37,500 bases of DNA from Brevibacillus brevis (GTDB lineage: Bacteria > Bacillota > Bacilli > Brevibacillales > Brevibacillaceae): positions 182,501-220,000 of the forward strand of contig NZ_LR134338.1 in NCBI RefSeq assembly GCF_900637055.1. The letters are read 5' to 3'. Of this stretch, positions 1-7,704 are shown piece after piece. The notes below the pieces were generated by a model. That model worked only from the letters and a program-made list of their open reading frames with translations, did not search any database and was not told the DNA's origin. How positions within the stretch are numbered: the first letter of the stretch is position 1; every line of letters begins with the position of its first letter. The translations under genes and the position numbers were made by a program.

Positions 1-665
1 ATCCGTATTCCATTAGCAGTGAGGAATGGCAGGAATGCGCACAAGCCTTGCCGTTATCTCCGCAGCAAATCGAGAAATATGTGGTTTCTCATCCTGATAC
101 GGGATTGCATGTACTTACCTCCCCCCGTGATATTCGGCAAAGCTTTGAAATCCGTGACTACCATTTATATCTGATTCTCGAAACGTTAAAACAAAGCAAC
201 TACGACGTCATTCTTATCGATACGGCTCCTGATACAACAGATGCAACGATTCAAGCTCTGTTTTTTGCAGAACATGTCGTGATGGTGGGAAATCCGGTGG
301 TAGACTCCATTGAAAATATTCAACGATTGCTGAAACTGTTGAGAGAAGCAGAGTACCCTGAAGAACGCATTCAAATTTGCATGAATCGTTTGCAGCGGAA
401 AGAAATGTTTACCTTAGATGAAATTCGTGCCTATTTCCAGCTTCACCCTAGCAAAAAAATCTTCTCCATACCTGACGATGTGGAAGTAAAAAAATCGATT
501 AATACAGGAACGCCAGTCATGCTCCAGTCAGGGAGAATTCTGGCCAAGGAAGCCATTGAGACATTAGGAAAAGCACTGGTTCCCGTAGATGGAGAGCAAA
601 TGAAGGCTGTTGGAAAAGAGAAACAAAAAGAGAAAACATCTCTCTTCAAGTGGTTATGGGGATAA
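1..665 (+). CDS. CpaE/TadZ-like MinD-family ATPase, 5' partial
   Basis: The reading frame is open to the left edge, so the true start and any Walker A motif lie outside the window; the TTG at 48 is unlikely to be the start. The visible part resembles the C-terminal two thirds of a MinD/ParA-fold CpaE protein. It has a hydrophobic strand ending in an Asp (DVILIDTAP, a Walker B-like segment), then a switch-like stretch (VVMVGNPVVDSIENI) and an INTGTP segment common near the end of MinD-like proteins. In Tad systems CpaE/TadZ localises the pilus machine at the inner face of the membrane. It stops 11 bases before the CpaF-like start, which supports a shared operon. Family assignment is good, but completeness of the ATP site cannot be judged. 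Confidence 0.82.
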   Translation, partial: PYSISSEEWQECAQALPLSPQQIEKYVVSHPDTGLHVLTSPRDIRQSFEIRDYHLYLILETLKQSNYDVILIDTAPDTTDATIQALFFAEHVVMVGNPVVDSIENIQRLLKLLREAEYPEERIQICMNRLQRKEMFTLDEIRAYFQLHPSKKIFSIPDDVEVKKSINTGTPVMLQSGRILAKEAIETLGKALVPVDGEQMKAVGKEKQKEKTSLFKWLWG

Positions 666-676
666 GGGAGGGTATC

Positions 677-2164
677 ATGTTCGATAAAAAACAGTTACTA
701 GGCATTTCTAATCAAGTCCGCAGTACGCAAGAATTACGATCAGCGGGGAGGGGAATGGCGGGAGTTCCTTCGACGCTTCACGAAAAAATGCAAGCCCCCG
801 ACCACGAGCGGACGAATGAAAAATGGATTGGGGCAGATCGAGAAACATCAATTCGTACCCAGATTGTTGAGAAATACGGAAAGCGATTATGGGAGGAAAA
901 GCATTCCTCACTCTTTTTAGATGAGCTGACGACAGATATTCGGATGCTGTTGGAGTCGCAAACCACCCTGACATCGATACAAATGGAAGCAGAAGTAAAA
1001 CGACTGTTGCATTCTTTGACGGGTTGGGGTCCATTAGACGCTTTATTAGAGGATAACGACATCACCGAGATTCTTTTTCATCGCTTTAACTATCTCGTCA
1101 TTGAAAGGAAAAGTACTGGTCGTCTTGAATCGCCGGACATTGCTGTTTTTCGCGATGAGGAAGAGCTGCTGCGCCTATTGGAACAGATTGCAGCGACAAT
1201 GGGGCGTGAGTTTAATGAAACAAAAGCAGAATTGCATACACAGCTTCCAGATGGTTCCAGGATTGCTGCTACGCATCGCTCTATTTCTCCAGATGGTCAT
1301 ATGCTCACGATCAGAAAACACCGAGAGCTACTCAGCGAGTCCGACTACTTGCGGTATGGTTCCATTTGTGAGCCGATGCTTCTTTTTTTAAACAGAGCCG
1401 TCCGTTTATCTCGTGCATCTGGCATTGTCAGTGGAGGAACAGGGTCAGGCAAAACACACATGCTCAATCTCATCTCCCAGTATGTCCCTGATCATTTAAG
1501 CATTATTACGATCGAGGATGTTTTGGAGATGAAGCTTCAGCATCCTTTTGTGCGCAGATTTTTAGCGAAACCTGCAAATTATGAGGGGAAGGGTGGGTTT
1601 TCGATCAAGGATTGTGTTCGTTTGTCCTTAAGAAAAAGGCCGGATGTCATTATGGTCGGTGAGACACGAGGTGGCGAAATCGTAGATATGCTTTGGGCGA
1701 TGAATACGGACCACCCTGGTAGCTGGAGCACAGCGCATGCAAACTCACCGCGTGCTTTGGTTGATTCAACATTGCCCATTTTATTTGGAAAAGCAGATGA
1801 AGGGTATAGTGCTGAAGAGCGCAATTTAATGATCGGTTCAGCACTGGATCTGATTGTTCAAGTAAAACGTTTTGAAGAGGATGGCAGTCGCAAGGTGGTA
1901 GCGATAACGGAGGTAGTGGGGACGGGTCAATCGCATGAAGAATGGATAAAGCGAGCTTGCAACATTAAACAGGTTCTACCTGATCGGGTGTATTTGCAGG
2001 ATATTTACGTGTACGAAGCAACAGGGGTGGAGAATGGGAGAGTAAAGGGTCACTTCAAATGGACAGGCTATCGCCCAGAGCGACTTATCAAGCGATGGCT
2101 GGAGAAAGGGCTGTCGCGTGAGGAGATTGAGCAAGTCTTTTTCACCACACCAATTCCGCTATAG
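677..2164 (+). CDS. cpaF: CpaF/TadA-type secretion ATPase
   Basis: This 495-residue protein is a type II/IV secretion ATPase of the CpaF/TadA group, the motor for pilin assembly. Walker A GGTGSGKT is at residues 253-260. A Walker B-like segment DVIMVGETR is at 323-331, with the following His-containing STAHAN motif typical of the family. The N-terminal 240 residues carry the usual CpaF helical and PAS-like part (GWGPLDALLEDNDITEI). I chose ATG 677 over an upstream in-frame GTG at 650 because AAGGGAGG sits just before 677 and the earlier codons run through the cpaE-like stop. It follows the CpaE-like gene and precedes tadB at 11 bases, as in other tad operons. Confidence 0.93.
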   Translation: MFDKKQLLGISNQVRSTQELRSAGRGMAGVPSTLHEKMQAPDHERTNEKWIGADRETSIRTQIVEKYGKRLWEEKHSSLFLDELTTDIRMLLESQTTLTSIQMEAEVKRLLHSLTGWGPLDALLEDNDITEILFHRFNYLVIERKSTGRLESPDIAVFRDEEELLRLLEQIAATMGREFNETKAELHTQLPDGSRIAATHRSISPDGHMLTIRKHRELLSESDYLRYGSICEPMLLFLNRAVRLSRASGIVSGGTGSGKTHMLNLISQYVPDHLSIITIEDVLEMKLQHPFVRRFLAKPANYEGKGGFSIKDCVRLSLRKRPDVIMVGETRGGEIVDMLWAMNTDHPGSWSTAHANSPRALVDSTLPILFGKADEGYSAEERNLMIGSALDLIVQVKRFEEDGSRKVVAITEVVGTGQSHEEWIKRACNIKQVLPDRVYLQDIYVYEATGVENGRVKGHFKWTGYRPERLIKRWLEKGLSREEIEQVFFTTPIPL

Positions 2165-2175
2165 GAGGGGAAAGC

Positions 2176-3072
2176 ATGGACATTAGCTTACCTGTTGCAA
2201 TAGGGATGGGGATGGCCATCCTGTTATTGATCTTGCCCAACAAATTGTATATGCGAGAACCGACGGGGAAGCACGAAATCGTAGAAGTGCTGCAACAGGA
2301 CAGAAAAACCATTTGGAAGCAGTTTGAGGAGAGGTTGGCGAAATCACGTTCAGGGTGGGGGGTAAACCAGTATGTGACCCTCTCTTTTTTATTGGGTATC
2401 GTGTCGTTTGGCGTGAGTAGTCAGATTTTGCAGTCTTGGTGGATGGCATTGCCTGCGTTGCTGGCAGGGATTATGTTTACCGAACGGTTGGTGAGTGTAT
2501 GGGGAGCTCGTCGAAAGGACGATTTCGAAGCAGGCAATGTAAAAGCGATTCGTCTCATGGCCAGTTCTTTACGTACTTCTCCATCGTATTTGCATGCGTT
2601 TGAACAGGTAGCAGCTAGTCCATTTTTATCAGAAATCGTATTAGAGGAATACAGGCGTATTGTAGAGCTATTGCGGGCTCAGGTCCCGTTAGAACACGTA
2701 ATGAATCGTTTCTTTGAACGTACTGGATCAGCAGATGTCAAATATTTAGCGACAATTGTTCACATTCAACGTGATATGGGGGGAGATATGGCCAAAACGC
2801 TCGATTTGGCTGCCTCCTCGATATTGCGGCGCAGACAGTCACTCCGTAGACAAAAAGCAGCTATGGCCCAGATCATTGCACAAGTGAATCTGTTAAGTGT
2901 CATGCCGTTTGTTTTTGTCATTGCGTTGTACGTGAACAATCCGAATCATTTCGATCCACTAACGGCCACAATGGGGGGACGGTTGCTTATTTTGGGAAGC
3001 TTGGCTTCTATTTTGATTGGGGGAGAAGCAATTCGTTATGTTGCACATAAAAGCATAAGCAGAGGAGCATAG
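2176..3072 (+). CDS. tadB: TadB-like type II secretion system F-domain platform protein
   Basis: This 298-residue membrane protein has an N-terminal span (about residues 5-25), a paired hydrophobic region at about 70-110, a cytoplasmic GspF-type helical domain, and two C-terminal spans (about 235-255 and 268-288). This is the TadB layout. The motif-like MASSLRTSPSYLHAFEQVA region and the RDMGGDMAKTLDLA segment match the T2SSF domain. It would form the inner-membrane platform with the next gene and interact with the CpaF motor. ATG 2176 follows an AGGAGGGGAAA ribosome site by five bases. Only 11 bases separate it from each neighbour. Confidence 0.9.
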   Translation: MDISLPVAIGMGMAILLLILPNKLYMREPTGKHEIVEVLQQDRKTIWKQFEERLAKSRSGWGVNQYVTLSFLLGIVSFGVSSQILQSWWMALPALLAGIMFTERLVSVWGARRKDDFEAGNVKAIRLMASSLRTSPSYLHAFEQVAASPFLSEIVLEEYRRIVELLRAQVPLEHVMNRFFERTGSADVKYLATIVHIQRDMGGDMAKTLDLAASSILRRRQSLRRQKAAMAQIIAQVNLLSVMPFVFVIALYVNNPNHFDPLTATMGGRLLILGSLASILIGGEAIRYVAHKSISRGA

Positions 3073-3083
3073 GAGAGGATGCA

Positions 3084-3998
3084 ATGTTCGTTCTCGTTAT
3101 GAGCATATTGGTGAGTGTTGCTATATTTTTGTACGGCTTGCCGTCTTGTGTGAGTAAGGGAGAACCGATCTCCGCCACACTTTTGGGCAGGATTGATTCC
3201 GAGAAACAAGCCAAGCTTGAGCAATCGTTTCAACAAGGACGAAAAAGGTGGACACTGGTTCGAAGCTTGGAGAATAACCAGGTACTGCTACAGCATTTCT
3301 ACAAATGGACGGGTGTCGATAAGAAAAAAATAGAGGAAACATTGGCGCGTCTGGGGATCGATATAAGTCTGACAGAGATTGTCTTGTTCCGGCTCATCAG
3401 TATGTGTTTCATTGCTTCATCTCTAGCTTCATTGGCAATGAGCATGGTTAACGGTGAAAAAATCGGTATGGTAAATGGTCTCCCGTTAACGTTTAGCTTA
3501 TTTTTGTACTTGTTGCCGAACATGCTGCTAGATTGGGCGGACAAGCGAGCAAAAGCTGAAATTCGAGAGCAGGTCCCTATCTTTTTTAGTATTGTGCAGT
3601 CATTGGTGGAAGCAGGCATGCCGTTGCAGCAGGCTGTTAAGCAGACTGCGAGACGTTTTGATGCCAGACTTGGCAGAGAGCTCGGGAGCCTAGAAATGGG
3701 AGAAAAAAAGCATGGGAACTGGAGAAAGGCGCTTGAAGAGCTGGCCTTTCGGTGGGAGGTAGATTCGTTGACTACCATCGCGCTGGAGATGAACGAGGCG
3801 ATGAAAAAAGGGGTTAGCATATCACAAATGTTGTCTGTCCAAGTAGAGGAGCAAGTGAGACAACAAGAAGACGAAGCTGCTACCCATATGAATCGGTTAA
3901 ATATCAGGTTATTGCCTTTTGTCATTTTGTTAATGGGTCTGCCGTTGTTGTTCTTGGTGATGGGTCCTGCATTCATTGGCATCGGAGAAAGCTTGTAG
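3084..3998 (+). CDS. tadC: TadC-like type II secretion system F-domain platform protein
   Basis: This 304-residue protein pairs with the preceding TadB-like gene. An N-terminal span is followed by a hydrophobic pair around residues 100-155. A T2SSF domain carries the characteristic VEAGMPLQQAVKQTA segment, and a last span (about 275-298) ends the protein. TadC proteins form the second half of the Tad platform. It starts 11 bases after tadB. The stop codon is immediately followed by a 14-base A-rich sequence (3999-4012) that recurs at the end of the next gene. Confidence 0.9.
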   Translation: MFVLVMSILVSVAIFLYGLPSCVSKGEPISATLLGRIDSEKQAKLEQSFQQGRKRWTLVRSLENNQVLLQHFYKWTGVDKKKIEETLARLGIDISLTEIVLFRLISMCFIASSLASLAMSMVNGEKIGMVNGLPLTFSLFLYLLPNMLLDWADKRAKAEIREQVPIFFSIVQSLVEAGMPLQQAVKQTARRFDARLGRELGSLEMGEKKHGNWRKALEELAFRWEVDSLTTIALEMNEAMKKGVSISQMLSVQVEEQVRQQEDEAATHMNRLNIRLLPFVILLMGLPLLFLVMGPAFIGIGESL

Positions 3999-4257
3999 AA
4001 AAATAAGCAAATATTTTTGCGAGAGGCACTGTCTTTTGGCAGAGTGAAAATAGAACCAAAATCTCAATGAGGAGTGAATGGAATGGGAACCATCGCAGAT
4101 TACTTCAAGCGTTTTTGGTATGAGGAGGACGGTGTCACGATCGTGGAAATGGTCATTATCATTGCCGTCATCTTGATTGTGCTTATTCCGACACTGACAC
4201 AACTAGGCACTGCTGAAGACGAGAAGCTGAAGGAACTGCAAGAAAAAATAAGCAAAT
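3999..4257. repeat. 14-bp direct repeat flanking the pilin gene
   Basis: The sequence AAAAATAAGCAAAT occurs at 3999-4012, directly after the tadC stop, and again at 4244-4257, at the end of the pilin gene and into the start codon of the peptidase gene. The two copies are identical over 14 bases and enclose the whole pilin gene. Recombination or slippage between them would remove the pilin gene and leave tadC followed directly by the peptidase ATG. Confidence 0.8.
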
Positions 4258-4259
4258 GA
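4083..4259 (+). CDS. flp: Flp-like major pilin (class III/Flp prepilin)
   Basis: This 58-residue peptide has the layout of a Flp prepilin. A short charged leader ends in Gly17, and the next residues VTIVE place Glu22 at position +5 after the expected cut. A hydrophobic helix (about 18-38) and a short charged tail follow. Tad pilins are built from such subunits after cleavage by an A24 peptidase, and the peptidase gene overlaps this one. I chose ATG 4083, eight bases after GGAG, over an in-frame GTG at 4074 that lies in the ribosome site. Position +6 is Met where many Flp pilins have Tyr. A 90-base gap before it contains an imperfect hairpin, fitting higher expression of a structural subunit. 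Confidence 0.85.
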   Translation: MGTIADYFKRFWYEEDGVTIVEMVIIIAVILIVLIPTLTQLGTAEDEKLKELQEKISK

Positions 4260-4753
4260 CAAACCTAGTCTTACTGGGCTTCTTAGGAATGGCAGCATGG
4301 ATGGATTGGAGACGAAGGAAAATACCGAATACTCTTGTTTTTCCAGCGATTGCTGTCGGCCTATGGTATCAGTGGGAAGGTGAAGTATTAGCTGGAGCAT
4401 TGTTAGGAGTGGCAGGAGCCTTTTTGTTGACAGTTGGTCCCGTATTCTTAAAAGGGATGGGGATGGGGGATCAAAAGTTGCTGATGGCTGTTGGTGCTTG
4501 GACGAGTTGGAGTGTGGTGTATTCTTTGTTTTTGCATTCCATCGTTTTGTGCCTGATTGTCATGGTGTTCTATCCGCAAAATTGGGCTCGCCTACGCAAC
4601 AATCTTCAAATTATAGCAGCCGGATGGTCGGCTCATCGACAAGTATGGCTTCCACAAAGGGAAAGATCAGCCTTTTCATTCCCCTACGCGGTATATTTGC
4701 TGGGTGCTTTTGTGTTCCAATCTTTACGAGATGTCATCGGAGCAAGCGGATGA
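4256..4753 (+). CDS. A24 prepilin peptidase (CpaA/TadV-like)
   Basis: This 165-residue, multi-span membrane protein is an aspartic prepilin peptidase. The first catalytic Asp is probably Asp17 in AAWMDWRRRKIPN, and the second is Asp72 in the GxGD motif GMGDQK (69-74). The length fits the short CpaA/TadV class without the N-methylase domain. It should cleave the leaders of the Flp-like pilin and the TadE-like pseudopilin on either side. Its ATG overlaps the pilin stop as ATGA, and its own stop overlaps the next start in the same way, so translational coupling is likely. It is the only recognisable prepilin peptidase in the window. Confidence 0.93.
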   Translation: MTNLVLLGFLGMAAWMDWRRRKIPNTLVFPAIAVGLWYQWEGEVLAGALLGVAGAFLLTVGPVFLKGMGMGDQKLLMAVGAWTSWSVVYSLFLHSIVLCLIVMVFYPQNWARLRNNLQIIAAGWSAHRQVWLPQRERSAFSFPYAVYLLGAFVFQSLRDVIGASG

Positions 4754-5181
4754 TCACACGCATGGGACGAGTGATACGTGCGAGGGCGAAAGATGAGCGA
4801 GGCAGCCAAATAATTGAGTTTATTTTGGTGTTTCCTTTAGTTTGGATCTTGATCTTATTCTCCTTTGACCAATTCAGCATGATGTACAACAAGCAAAAGG
4901 CATTGGCGGCTGCATATGAGGCAGGGAGAATTGCTGCAGTACAGCCCAATTTCGGTTTGGCCAAATTCCATGCGAAACAGCGAGGCACTTCGGAATTAGC
5001 ACAAGGTATCGGAGTCCTTCACAAAGATGTGCAGCTGGAGCTAGATGGGAACGGCTGGAGAAAAGGCAATCATGTAAGAGCTGAAGCAACAGTTTCATTT
5101 CGGCTTCTCGCTACTGGGGAATTATACGAGATAACCGAAAGCTATCACATGATGGTTGAAAATGCGGAGGAGAAGCAATGA
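4750..5181 (+). CDS. TadE-like pseudopilin
   Basis: This 143-residue protein has a basic leader ending DERGSQIIEF. Cleavage after Gly18 would put Glu23 at +5, the prepilin signature. A hydrophobic helix follows (about 25-45) and then an extracytoplasmic domain. TadE-family pseudopilins are processed by the Tad peptidase and assist pilus biogenesis. An open frame extends upstream to 4498, but that part overlaps the peptidase gene out of frame. The ATG at 4750 overlaps the peptidase stop (ATGA), making it the natural start. It overlaps the next gene by four bases. Confidence 0.85.
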   Translation: MITRMGRVIRARAKDERGSQIIEFILVFPLVWILILFSFDQFSMMYNKQKALAAAYEAGRIAAVQPNFGLAKFHAKQRGTSELAQGIGVLHKDVQLELDGNGWRKGNHVRAEATVSFRLLATGELYEITESYHMMVENAEEKQ

Positions 5182-5687
5182 ATGATCTGTTGCACCATTT
5201 TTTGTTTCGAGTGAAAGAAGAGCGCGGGGCAACCATGATTACTGTGCTCTTCTTTCTCTTCTGCTTGGGCAGTCTGCTCTCTATCCTGTTATTTTTGGAG
5301 CAGACAGATTATCTAAAAATGAAGATGCAACATACAGCAGATCTGATTACTAAAGGAGCGCGTGCGGCTGGAAAATGGGAGTACGAGGATTCAAACGGTG
5401 ATAAGCAAATCAGGTTGTTTGCGACAACAGAAGAAGCTGAACAGCGTGATGCGGATATCATTCGCGGGGCACGAGAAGAAGCGGGAATTCTATGGAGATT
5501 AAACAGGCCGAATCTGGAGGGGACAAGTGATGAGGTCTCTGTTATTCACCAAAAAGGTGAACGGCCCTATTTGTACTTGCAAGGAATCTATCATTTAGAA
5601 GTAAAGGTTGAAAAGAATATACCTGTATTTTGGGATGAGCTTTTCGTAAAAATGAACAGAGTCTCCCAGTCTGGTGTCTATGAATAA
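5178..5687 (+). CDS. TadE/TadG-like pilus assembly protein
   Basis: This 169-residue protein starts with a basic leader ending KEERGATMITVLFF. It resembles a TadE/TadF-type leader but has Thr instead of Glu at the expected +5 position, so it may not be cut like the true prepilins. One membrane span (about residues 19-42) is followed by an extracytoplasmic domain of about 120 residues. Its ATG overlaps the upstream stop by four bases with a GGAGGAG ribosome site. Function is inferred from position and leader shape; the C-terminal domain is not recognised. Confidence 0.72.
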   Translation: MNDLLHHFLFRVKEERGATMITVLFFLFCLGSLLSILLFLEQTDYLKMKMQHTADLITKGARAAGKWEYEDSNGDKQIRLFATTEEAEQRDADIIRGAREEAGILWRLNRPNLEGTSDEVSVIHQKGERPYLYLQGIYHLEVKVEKNIPVFWDELFVKMNRVSQSGVYE

Positions 5688-5778
5688 AGTCACAATTTTA
5701 AACAAAGGCACTGTTATTTTTGTCCTAATCCCGCGTGGTAATTTAGTAGTATATTCCAGAAATGGGGATAGGAGTGAG

Positions 5779-6402
5779 ATGACAGTGCCCTCAAAAATAG
5801 TCGATCGGTACAAACGAATTCTTAACGGAGAGCAAAAGCGTTTTTCCCCGTATGAGTTCGAAGATGTGCAGTACCGAAAGCAAAAAGTCCAATTAGTTGT
5901 TAGATATGCGATTGAAAATGTAAAAAGATGGACACCAGAGCAGGCGCGACGTGAATTGAGCTTGCAAGATGTCAAAGAACTGAAGCTGCATTTGGTGAGA
6001 GAATTTATTGAGCCGCCTATCGAGGCAAAAGCTGAGGATGTGTACTATTTCGTCGAATTTGCTTATCCGTATTTACCAAGGCTTTCAGAAGAACAACGAG
6101 TGCTATGGGTTTACCAAGAAGTGCTTTCGGGCATAAGACGCCATTTTCCCCCAGGTTATTTTCAGAGCATAAAGGGTGAGGAACGGGCAAAAATATGCGT
6201 CGATTATATGTGCAAGCATCTACTAAAGCTGGCAGATTTGCGTCAATTGCCGAGTATCTTCAGCAAAACAGAGAGGGCGTATACGCTCCTGAAAACATAT
6301 AAACTCAAGATTCTCGTCGATACACTCTACTTTTCACCATTTGATATGGTCACCGAAATGTATCCCGAACTTAGTGATCCCGCTTATTGGGAAGAGTTAT
6401 AA
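5779..6402 (+). CDS. Protein of unknown function at the end of the first tad locus
   Basis: About 207 residues, soluble, with many charged residues, no signal peptide and no membrane span. I do not recognise a family. I favour ATG 5779, which has AGGAG just upstream; the frame stays open to ATG 5680, which overlaps the preceding stop. The 5680-5778 stretch is poorer in G/C at third codon positions and lacks a ribosome site, so the longer form (240 residues) is less likely. The C-terminal part is rich in helices with regularly placed Leu, Lys and Tyr. Its place after the pseudopilins suggests a role linked to the pilus, but nothing in the sequence shows it. Confidence 0.65.
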   Translation: MTVPSKIVDRYKRILNGEQKRFSPYEFEDVQYRKQKVQLVVRYAIENVKRWTPEQARRELSLQDVKELKLHLVREFIEPPIEAKAEDVYYFVEFAYPYLPRLSEEQRVLWVYQEVLSGIRRHFPPGYFQSIKGEERAKICVDYMCKHLLKLADLRQLPSIFSKTERAYTLLKTYKLKILVDTLYFSPFDMVTEMYPELSDPAYWEEL

Positions 6403-6436
6403 AAATATTTGCACTACCCTGCTGTCTTTTTTTACG

Positions 6437-6486
6437 GTAGAGATAGTTTCATAGGCTTATAAGCAGATGAAACGGCCGTACTCTAC
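6437..6486 (+). promoter_or_regulatory. Nested dyad / candidate structured leader before the 6511 gene
   Basis: Nested complementary arms are visible: GTAGAG (6437-6442) with CTCTAC (6481-6486), and TTTCAT (6447-6452) with ATGAAA (6467-6472). The self-complementary GCTTATAAGC (6455-6464) lies in the middle. The ribosome site of the next gene begins about ten bases later. It could be an RNA hairpin acting on translation or a DNA operator. There is no terminator-like T-run after it. Confidence 0.45.
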
Positions 6487-6510
6487 AGGTGAGAGAAGGA
6501 GGCGTTGCGT

Positions 6511-6789
6511 ATGGCAACAGTAGAGGCTCACCAGAAATGCTCTGCATCCGTGGAGCAGCTTCTAGGGCGAAAAGTACGCTACCAGAAGCACAAACCTGGC
6601 AGGTATCTTTCAGTGGAAAGAGTTCCGCAGGGAACGTTCCAGATCGAATCCGTACATCGATTTGGAGAAAGAGTAGTACTCAATGACGGGCTAATTGTAA
6701 TGGAGAATGCTCCAACCGTCATGGAGCGCGGGGGAAGGATCGCTCTTCTTTTCGCGACCGGAGAAGAACTTTACTTTGTAACTGAGTAG
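6511..6789 (+). CDS. Small protein of unknown function (92 aa)
   Basis: A short basic-then-hydrophobic protein with no membrane span or signal peptide; the alternation of charged and aliphatic residues suggests a small beta-rich fold. ATG 6511 lies eight bases after AAGGAGG and is preferred over TTG 6505. No family is recognised. It stands alone, with about 110 bases of structured sequence before it and 150 after, between the two tad-like loci. It may be a regulator or adaptor for one of them, but that is only an inference from position. Confidence 0.65.
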   Translation: MATVEAHQKCSASVEQLLGRKVRYQKHKPGRYLSVERVPQGTFQIESVHRFGERVVLNDGLIVMENAPTVMERGGRIALLFATGEELYFVTE

Positions 6790-6800
6790 GTTCTCTTAAT

Positions 6801-6884
6801 CGCCTTGCACGGGTGCGTGTGAGGCGACCCATAAAGCGAAATGCCTGGTTTATCAGGCTAAATACGATTCGACGAGTCGAGAAT
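6801..6884 (+). ncRNA. Candidate structured 5' leader with three hairpins
   Basis: Three successive stem-loops can be drawn in 84 bases. The first pairs CGCCT (6801-6805) with AGGCG (6822-6826), with inner GCAC/GTGC (6807-6810 and 6813-6816). The second pairs GCCTG (6843-6847) with CAGGC (6854-6858) around a six-base loop. The third pairs ATTC-GA (6867-6872) with TC (6877-6878) and GAAT (6881-6884), with a two-base bulge. The next gene begins about 50 bases later. It does not match any riboswitch consensus I can recall, including the cyclic di-GMP classes. No T-run follows, so an attenuator is not evident. Confidence 0.4.
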
Positions 6885-6937
6885 GCTGTTGGAGAATATC
6901 TATCGCTCTATAAAAAGGAAAATGGGGGTATTTTGAC

Positions 6938-7702
6938 GTGTTGGCAAAGAGTGCAATCGAATTAGTCAACCGCTGCTATGAGGAGACAAACAAGCTGACA
7001 TTGTTGTCATTGGAAGAGTTTAAGGAATCCTTTATTGCTTTTGTTTTTGGAGATTACCAGGAAGAGTTTATGGTTCAGTATGATCTGGAAGAGTTTTATG
7101 AGCATCTGAATCAGCTTCAGTTATCGAATTGCCGGAGAGATTTTGATCGAGCAGTTGAGGAATGGTACATCACAGAGTATGGAAGCGGGTATAAAGGCGT
7201 CAATTATCATGACATTTTGTTTACGCTAGTAAAGGAAGCAGTCGTTCAATACCAATCGCCAAATCGGATAGCACTCATCCGAGACGTAACCAAGCTTCTG
7301 ACTATGCCAAATGGATTCCTCGCCCGATGGCAAAATGGGCAGATACGTGAACGTCCCATCCCCACATATTTTAAATACTTGATGAAGCTCGGGGTACGTA
7401 CACATGAAGATATTGAAACGTTGGTAGACATGTGGCTGGTAGAGTACCCAAACGCATTTAATAAAAAGCAGCAGGAGTTATTTGCCAATCCACCGAGAAG
7501 AGGAAGACCTAACAACGTCGAGCTCGCGCTGTTAATCGAGCTAGCCATGAAAGTGAGACCAGAAATGACAGCTCAGGAACGGGAGCGGCTACGCAAAATA
7601 TACTATTATCATCGCAAGTCCCTCACAGTTCGAGAGATGGTTGAGAAATTTGAGAAATACATTGCCAGTAAAAATAAATCAAATGATTCCCAGGTGGGAT
7701 AA
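6938..7702 (+). CDS. Protein of unknown function upstream of the second tad-like locus
   Basis: A 254-residue, mostly helical, soluble protein rich in Glu, Tyr and Arg, with no signal peptide or membrane span. No family is recognised. It starts at GTG 6938, eight bases after GGGGGT. A basic PPRRGRPNN segment near residue 190 followed by an Arg/Glu-rich helix could contact nucleic acid, but no helix-turn-helix is clear. It stops two bases before the next gene, so it probably belongs to the second locus as its first gene. Confidence 0.72.
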   Translation: MLAKSAIELVNRCYEETNKLTLLSLEEFKESFIAFVFGDYQEEFMVQYDLEEFYEHLNQLQLSNCRRDFDRAVEEWYITEYGSGYKGVNYHDILFTLVKEAVVQYQSPNRIALIRDVTKLLTMPNGFLARWQNGQIRERPIPTYFKYLMKLGVRTHEDIETLVDMWLVEYPNAFNKKQQELFANPPRRGRPNNVELALLIELAMKVRPEMTAQERERLRKIYYYHRKSLTVREMVEKFEKYIASKNKSNDSQVG

Positions 7703-7704
7703 TC

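Noticed and set aside
3299..3982. Minus-strand open frame of 227 codons opposite tadC
   Set aside because: Shadow frame; the + strand protein has clear F-domain topology and operon spacing.
4013..4076. Terminator between tadC and the pilin gene
   Set aside because: An imperfect CACT/AGTG hairpin exists but no T-run follows; read-through to the pilin is more likely.
5680..5778. N-terminal extension of the unknown protein at 5779
   Set aside because: Open frame and ATG overlap are present, but third-position G/C is lower than in the gene body and no ribosome site precedes 5680.
6790..6937. Cyclic di-GMP (GEMM) riboswitch before the second pilus-like locus
   Set aside because: Looked for because pili are often under such control, but the conserved GEMM sequences and tetraloop-receptor are absent.
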